Assembly (NCBI RefSeq): GCF_004216755.1
Contig: NZ_SGWZ01000007.1
Span: 1 to 64,000, forward strand
From: Kerstersia gyiorum
GTDB taxonomy: Bacteria > Pseudomonadota > Gammaproteobacteria > Burkholderiales > Burkholderiaceae_B
Direction: 5' to 3'
Length of the DNA stretch: 64,000 nt
Position 1 is the first letter of the stretch, and the number at the start of each line of letters is the position of its first letter. The notes beneath the pieces were generated by a model that saw only the letters and a list, made by a program, of their open reading frames with translations, searched no databases and was not told the origin of the DNA. Of the stretch, positions 59,389-64,000 are shown in pieces. Made by a program: the position numbers and the translations under genes.

Positions 59389-59420
59389 GGGGCTTACAGT
59401 GAAAACTGTAAGCCCCTTTT
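59389..59420 (+). terminator. Terminator after tRNA-Arg copy 2
   Basis: GGGGCTTACAGT-gaaa-ACTGTAAGCCCC, a 12-bp perfect stem with GAAA loop, then TTTT. Differs from copy 1 (TCT/AGA there, CTT/AAG here) by compensated changes on both arms. Confidence 0.88.
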
Positions 59421-59509
59421 CGTTATGGCTGTTTGGCTGTGGCTGCTGGTTTCCTAGCGAAAAACAGGGCATGGCCGGCAGCGCCGATCATGTCCTGTGC
59501 ACGAACCGC

Positions 59510-61144
59510 TCAGGCTGCCTGCGTGGACGGCGCGGCTTGCGTGACGGGGATGCGTTGCAGGCGGATGTCGTCCAACCCGGTGATGATGATGCGGTCCTGC
59601 TGTGCCGGGTCGGCATGCGGCAGTTCCTGCAAACGGTGCATGCCCCGGGTTTCGCGGCGTTCGCTGGCGCTGCGGTAGATCCAGCGTGCGCCCGCCAGCA
59701 TGGCAGCGGTTTCGCGGGCGTGGCGCGGGCTTTGGTCGGCATTGGGGGCCAGCCCTGCGCTGGCCTGGTCCCAGAGCGTTTCCAGCTTGTCGAGGGAGGC
59801 GCGAATGCCGCCCAGGTTGCGGAAAACATTTTTTTCGATGGGCAGGATTTCCGCCTGGACACCCTGGCGGATGGCTGCGCTGGGGGCATTGCTGGCTGCA
59901 CCGCGTGGCCGCAGGCCGATTCCGCCCAGGCCATGCAGGGCCTGCTGTGGGGCCGGGGCGGGTTGCGCCGCCGCTACGGCGGCCTGGGCCGCCCATTTGG
60001 CCGATACCAGGCACCAGGCAATGGCCGGTCCGGCGCCGCTCATGGCAGCACCGCACAAATGGGTGCGCTCCGTGACATCGCCGGCGGCATACAGCCCTGG
60101 CACGCTGGTGGCAGAGCGTTCGTCGGTCGTCAGCCCGCCGGCAGCGCGGATCAGGCCTTCGTAGCGCAGTTCCAGAGGAAAGCGTTCGGTGAACGGGTCT
60201 ACGCCGATGGTACGGAAGTGCTCGTAGATGCTGCTGACTGTCTTGGCAAAGGCCTTGAGGTGCGGGTTGCCCCGGTTCATGCTGGCGTAGGCCCCGCCGG
60301 TTTCGATGATGGCACGGCCGACATCGGCGACGGATTCCCAGCCATTGGCTGGCAGCTCGCGGCCATTGCCGTCGTAGAAGGTGGCGCTGCTGTACCAGAA
60401 ACCCTTGGTAGTGGGGCTGCCTTTCGGTGAAATACCGTAGTGCCCGCTGAACTCCAGGCCGGAAAAATTGGCTCCAGCCTCGGCTGCCATCAGGTGGCCG
60501 TCACCAGTCGTGCCTTCGGTGCCCATGGCGCCGGATAGAAAGGCGTTGCCGCCCGTGGCCAGGATGACGGCGCCGGCACGTACGCTCCAGCTTTGCCCGT
60601 CTTCAGTGTTGTAGCCTGCCGCACCCGCAACCGCGCCCTCATGACCCAGCAATTCCAGCGCCGGGCTGTGGTCAAGTATCTGCACGCCGGCCTGCAGCAG
60701 TTGTTCGCGCAGGAACAGCAGGGCATACGGGCCCTGGAATGCCAGCAGGCTGGGCGGGCTGCCATCCAGCGTCGGCAGGCCATAGGCCGACTGAAAACCC
60801 AGTGCCTTGAGTTGCAGGCCGATGCGGTAGCTTTCTTCGTAGACTTTTTCGATATAGGCGAGGTCGTCGAGGCCGCAGGCAGCCGCATGGCGTGAGTGGA
60901 TCAGCTTGTCGTTGTAGGCGGTTTCTCCCGGCCGGGTGTAGCAGGCGCTGCCGCTGGCCTTGGCCACGACGCCGGCTTCGCCGACCACGCCTTTTTCCGC
61001 AAGGATGACGCTGGCGCCGGCCGTGCGCGCGCTCAGTGCTGCCCAGCAGCCTGCGACACTGCCGCCAATGACAAGAATGTCGGCGCTGTATTCATGGTCG
61101 TGGGAACCGGGGCGGACGAGGTTACTGCTGGGGTAGGAAGCCAT
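59510..61144 (-). CDS. Flavoprotein oxidoreductase of the fumarate reductase/SdhA-like family
   Basis: A 544-residue FAD enzyme. The N-terminal FAD-binding fold is ADILVIGGSVAGCWAALSARTAGASVILAEKG in order from residue 21, followed by ACYTRPGE, ATGGNAFLSGAMGTEGTTGDGH (about 200-222 across two parts) and GLYAAGDVTERTHLCGAAMSGAGPAIAWCL, the C-terminal FAD contact. The capping domain lies about 230-350. It is similar to succinate dehydrogenase, L-aspartate oxidase and adenylylsulfate-reductase alpha chains, so the substrate is uncertain. Encoded 130 bases downstream of an ABC transporter operon; probably oxidises the imported compound. ATG at 61144 begins the protein; upstream frame is not coding. 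Confidence 0.8.
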   Translation of the reverse strand: MASYPSSNLVRPGSHDHEYSADILVIGGSVAGCWAALSARTAGASVILAEKGVVGEAGVVAKASGSACYTRPGETAYNDKLIHSRHAAACGLDDLAYIEKVYEESYRIGLQLKALGFQSAYGLPTLDGSPPSLLAFQGPYALLFLREQLLQAGVQILDHSPALELLGHEGAVAGAAGYNTEDGQSWSVRAGAVILATGGNAFLSGAMGTEGTTGDGHLMAAEAGANFSGLEFSGHYGISPKGSPTTKGFWYSSATFYDGNGRELPANGWESVADVGRAIIETGGAYASMNRGNPHLKAFAKTVSSIYEHFRTIGVDPFTERFPLELRYEGLIRAAGGLTTDERSATSVPGLYAAGDVTERTHLCGAAMSGAGPAIAWCLVSAKWAAQAAVAAAQPAPAPQQALHGLGGIGLRPRGAASNAPSAAIRQGVQAEILPIEKNVFRNLGGIRASLDKLETLWDQASAGLAPNADQSPRHARETAAMLAGARWIYRSASERRETRGMHRLQELPHADPAQQDRIIITGLDDIRLQRIPVTQAAPSTQAA

Positions 61145-61274
61145 GGCGATAGGGGAAAACAGAAAATTTGGAAAAGGCCGTCGGAATGCCGCTCTGGCAT
61201 TCCGACGGCCGGGGCCGGGGCGGCTCCGGTGGTGCTGGCTGCCGCCGTGGCAGAGATGCCGTTGCGCCGGGGTG

Positions 61275-62132
61275 TCAGGTTTTTTGCAGCACGCGGTCCA
61301 GCACGGTTTCACGCAGGGCGACGAACGCGGGGTTGCCCCGGGCCCGCGGCCGGGGCAGCGGAACGGCGAGGTCCAGCGCAACCTGGCCGCCATCCATGAG
61401 CACGACACGATCGCCCAGCGCGACGGCTTCTTCGACTTCGTGCGTGACCAGCAGCACGGTGAAGGCGTGGGTTTGCCAGATTTTTTCCACCAGCGCCTGC
61501 ATTTCCAGGCGGGTCAGTGCATCCAGGGCGCCCAGGGGTTCATCGAGCAGCAGCAAGCGAGGACGATGGATCAATGCCCGTGCCAGCGCGACGCGCTGGC
61601 GCTGGCCGCCGGACAATTGCGCGGGCCATTTGCCTGCGTGTTCGGTCAGCCCCACTTCTTCCAGCGCTGCCCGGGCGCGCGGGCGCCAGTCGCCGCGCAG
61701 ACCCAGGCCGATGTTGTCGAGCACGGAAAGCCAGGGCAGCAGGCGCGAATCCTGGAACATCATGCGGATATTGCGCGCCTGGGCGCGCAGGCTGCCGCCA
61801 TCGGCCTGCAACTGGCCGCCATCAGCGGTTTCCAGGCTGGCCAATGCACGCAGCAGCGTGGACTTGCCACAACCTGAACGGCCGACGATAGCCAGGAACT
61901 GCCCAGCGCCGACCTCCAGGTCCAGCGTGCGGATGACCGCCTGCGAACCAAAGGATTTTTCCAGGCCGCGGATGGATAGCGCCAGTCCCTGGCCAGCAGC
62001 GGCGGCTGTTCGGTCGTAGGCTGGTTGCCGGGGGGCGCGGGCTGCACCGGTCTCTGCCTGGGGTTCAGCGCTGGCCGAGTGCGGCAGCAGGCGGCGCCAG
62101 AACGAAGGAAAAAATGCAGGTTGGCTGCTCAT
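61275..62132 (-). CDS. ABC transporter ATPase (sulfonate/nitrate/taurine type)
   Basis: A 285-residue ATPase: a 50-residue N-terminal extension (Ala/Pro-rich), Walker A IVGRSGCGKSTLLRAL, Q-loop MMFQDSRLLPW, signature LSGGQRQRVALARAL, Walker B LLLLDEPLGALD and H-loop VTHEVEEA. This is the SsuB/TauB/NrtD subfamily. ATG at 62132 overlaps the permease stop (ATGA). Energises uptake by the permease and lipoprotein encoded upstream on the same strand. Confidence 0.9.
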   Translation of the reverse strand: MSSQPAFFPSFWRRLLPHSASAEPQAETGAARAPRQPAYDRTAAAAGQGLALSIRGLEKSFGSQAVIRTLDLEVGAGQFLAIVGRSGCGKSTLLRALASLETADGGQLQADGGSLRAQARNIRMMFQDSRLLPWLSVLDNIGLGLRGDWRPRARAALEEVGLTEHAGKWPAQLSGGQRQRVALARALIHRPRLLLLDEPLGALDALTRLEMQALVEKIWQTHAFTVLLVTHEVEEAVALGDRVVLMDGGQVALDLAVPLPRPRARGNPAFVALRETVLDRVLQKT

Positions 62133-62956
62133 GGCCGGGCCTCCGCCAATTGATAGGATGGATGCCATTTCAGCCAGCGCCGTTCCAGCAGGCGTGCCGC
62201 CCAATCGGAACTCTTGCCCAGCAAGGCATAGATGATGATGGACAGCACGACGATGTCGGTCTGCAGGAATTCCCGGGCAGTCATGGCCATATAGCCGACT
62301 CCGGACTTGGCGGAAATGGTTTCAGCGACGATCAGCACGATCCAGGACACGCCCAGTGCGTAGCGCACGCCAACCAGAATGGAAGGCACAGCGCCCGGCA
62401 GCACCACATAGCGCAAGAGCCGCCAGCCGCTCAGGCCGTAGTTGCGCGCCATTTCGATCAGGCCGCTGTCCAGCGAACGGATGCCATGGTAGGTATTCAG
62501 ATAGACCGGGAACAGGGCGGCGAAAGTGATCAGGAAAATGCGGGTGGTCTCGTCGATGCCGAACCACATGATGGCGAGCGGCACCAGCGCCAGTGAGGGA
62601 ATGTTGCGCAGCATTTGCAGCGTGGTATCGAGCAGGCGCTCGCCTGTGCGCGACAGGCCGGTCAGCAGGCCCAGCCCCAGGCCCAGCGCGGTGCCCAGCG
62701 TGAAGCCTGCCGCCGCGCGTGCGAAGCTCACGCCCACGTGGTGCCAGAGTTCGCCGCTCATGAACAGACGCACGAACGTGTGCAGGACTTCGAGTGGGGG
62801 CGGAAACAGCCGCGCCGACACCAGCCCGTGCGTGGAGGCATAGTGCCAGACGATGATGGTCAGTATCGGGATCAGCCAAGGCATAGCCTGCCACCAGACC
62901 GCGCGCAGCGGTGCGGTGGCAGACGGAGCCAGGGACGCACGGCCGGTCCGGCTCAC
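62129..62956 (-). CDS. ABC transporter permease (sulfonate/nitrate/taurine type)
   Basis: A 275-residue inner-membrane protein with six predicted helices and the EAA loop LIEMARNYGLSGWRLLRYVVLPGAVPSI. Matches SsuC/TauC-type permeases. ATG at 62956 overlaps the lipoprotein stop (ATGA), and the stop overlaps the ATPase start, so the three genes are one coupled operon. Confidence 0.92.
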   Translation of the reverse strand: MSRTGRASLAPSATAPLRAVWWQAMPWLIPILTIIVWHYASTHGLVSARLFPPPLEVLHTFVRLFMSGELWHHVGVSFARAAAGFTLGTALGLGLGLLTGLSRTGERLLDTTLQMLRNIPSLALVPLAIMWFGIDETTRIFLITFAALFPVYLNTYHGIRSLDSGLIEMARNYGLSGWRLLRYVVLPGAVPSILVGVRYALGVSWIVLIVAETISAKSGVGYMAMTAREFLQTDIVVLSIIIYALLGKSSDWAARLLERRWLKWHPSYQLAEARP

Positions 62957-64000
62957 TTTGCGCCTTCCTGTTGGGCGGGTTCATGCCATTGCCAGTCGGC
63001 AATCGAGAAATCCTCCTTGGCCAGACCGTTGGAAAGCAGGAAGGCTTTCGTGCCTTCCAGCAGATCCAGGCCTTGTTGCGGGAAGGCGTCGATGTTGAAC
63101 GAGCTGACTGGCCAGGATTCACGCACTACCGGCTCGCTGAAGGCCGTGGTGGTCAGGTAGTAGGTGTAGTAAGCGTCGGGGTTGGCATGCAGGTCGCGGG
63201 CGCCTTGTTCGCGCGCGTGGTCGAAAGCCGCGGCGAACCCGGGGTGAGCCTTGAGGAAGTTTTCGCTGGCGACGATCACCGAGTTGCCTTCCAGGCCGTG
63301 CTGGCTGGCCTGGTCGATGACTTTCAGGCCTTGCGCCTTGAGCTGCGGGCCCAGGCCCGTCGGGGCGGTATAGGCTGCGATGTCGCCTCGTTCCAGCGCG
63401 GGCTGGGCGTCGCGCGGGAACAGGTGGACTTCTTCGACATCCTTGATGACGCCCTGGTCTTTCAGACCGGCGAAGTAGCGATGCAGATAGGAACCACGTG
63501 GCAGGCCCACGCGTTTGCCGGCCAGCTCGGCCGGTGTGTCGACGCCATTGGCGGGCACGACCAGCCATGCATCGCTGGCAATGCCGTTGAACCCCAGCAG
63601 GCGGGTGGCGCCGCCGCTGGAGCGGGCGAACAGCGCGGGCGTGTCGCCATAGATGCCGACATCCAGCTTGCCACTCAGCAGCGCTTCATTGAGGTCGGGG
63701 CCATTGGGGAAAATGTGCTGGGTGATCTGGTTGAAACCCAGCCCCTTGATGGCGTCGGCCAGCAGGCCTTTTTCCAGCGCCCAGCCTACCGGGCCGCCTA
63801 TGCTCTGGCCCGGTCCGATATAGCCCAGGCGCAAGGTGTAGTCGCCTGCCGCAGCTTGGGCAGCCGTTGCCGTGCCGGCGCCTGCCGGAGGCGTTGCCGT
63901 GGTGCCGGACTGGCCGGTGGGGGCGGCCGGCGCACTGGCCGAATTGCTGCCGCCCGCTGTATTGGCGGCGGGGGTGTTGCTGTCACAGGCGGCCAGCGTG
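62953..64000 (-). CDS. ABC transporter substrate-binding lipoprotein (5' end outside window)
   Basis: About 349 codons visible; the start lies beyond the right edge. The visible part has a lipobox LAAC near the edge, a Ser/Pro/Thr/Ala-rich linker and a SsuA/NMT1-like binding domain with LRLGYIGPGQSIGGPVGWALEKG, LLSGKLDVGIYGDTPALFA and GLPRGSYLHRYFAGL. Binding proteins of this group capture sulfonates, taurine, nitrate or pyrimidine precursors; the substrate is not decidable here. The open frame continues to the window edge. Confidence 0.88.
   Translation of the reverse strand, partial: TLAACDSNTPAANTAGGSNSASAPAAPTGQSGTTATPPAGAGTATAAQAAAGDYTLRLGYIGPGQSIGGPVGWALEKGLLADAIKGLGFNQITQHIFPNGPDLNEALLSGKLDVGIYGDTPALFARSSGGATRLLGFNGIASDAWLVVPANGVDTPAELAGKRVGLPRGSYLHRYFAGLKDQGVIKDVEEVHLFPRDAQPALERGDIAAYTAPTGLGPQLKAQGLKVIDQASQHGLEGNSVIVASENFLKAHPGFAAAFDHAREQGARDLHANPDAYYTYYLTTTAFSEPVVRESWPVSSFNIDAFPQQGLDLLEGTKAFLLSNGLAKEDFSIADWQWHEPAQQEGAK

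Noticed and set aside
1..64000. CRISPR arrays, rRNA genes, insertion sequences
   Set aside because: No regularly spaced repeats, no rRNA-like segments and no transposase-like protein were seen.

Overview
The window is the downstream part (about 45 kb) of an integrative and conjugative element (ICE) of the Tn4371 family, followed by about 18 kb of host chromosome. The host looks like a betaproteobacterium of order Burkholderiales, most likely family Alcaligenaceae (Bordetella/Achromobacter/Kerstersia-like). That is an inference from the high GC content, the aspartokinase protein, the tRNA-Ser(GCT)/tRNA-Arg(ACG) neighbourhood and the MacAB/BaeSR-type cluster. No 16S gene is present to confirm it.

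ICE part, 1 to about 45.59 kb. The left end (integrase, replication/partition genes) lies outside the window. The first core block is the tail of a parA-like gene, a DUF2840 gene, traF and a DUF3363 relaxase (1-3574). About 27 kb of cargo follows (3571-31064). The core resumes with a LysR regulator, an EexN-type entry-exclusion lipoprotein, the coupling protein traG, a CopG-type gene, trbBCDEJLFGI and a DUF2274 gene (31077-44462). trbB carries a one-base deletion near 35250 that splits the conjugation ATPase. This is either a real loss of transfer or a sequence error. An AT-rich tail with two small minus-strand genes leads to a candidate right attachment site at 45581-45588, just before chromosomal lysC.

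Cargo modules, in order: (a) HxlR regulator with a divergent quinone-reductase-like MDR oxidoreductase; (b) PEBP-family protein plus AraC regulator, divergent from a maleate isomerase, then a Ser/Thr dehydratase-like PLP enzyme divergent from a LysR regulator; (c) MerR regulator with two near-identical candidate operators, an MFS exporter, an exported RidA and an exported unknown protein; (d) Asp/Glu racemase with a small CHC protein; (e) a TetR-governed efflux locus (MipA, MFS, membrane-fusion protein, RND pump, divergent outer-membrane channel); (f) an uptake-like locus with a YbtA/PchR-type AraC regulator, FyuA-like TonB receptor, SAM methyltransferase, FptX/YbtX-like MFS, an unknown 163-aa protein and a second MFS, with no synthesis genes visible. 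Module (f) is the most unusual part of the window.

Chromosome part, 45.6-64 kb: lysC; an MFS gene; a minus-strand cluster of BaeS-like kinase, BaeR-like regulator, Spy-like chaperone, MacA, MacB and a NodT-type channel; tRNA-Ser(GCT); two identical tRNA-Arg(ACG) genes flanking a Pit phosphate transporter; and a minus-strand sulfonate/nitrate/taurine-type ABC transporter operon (binding protein cut by the window end) followed by a flavoprotein oxidoreductase. No CRISPR array, rRNA or insertion sequence was seen.
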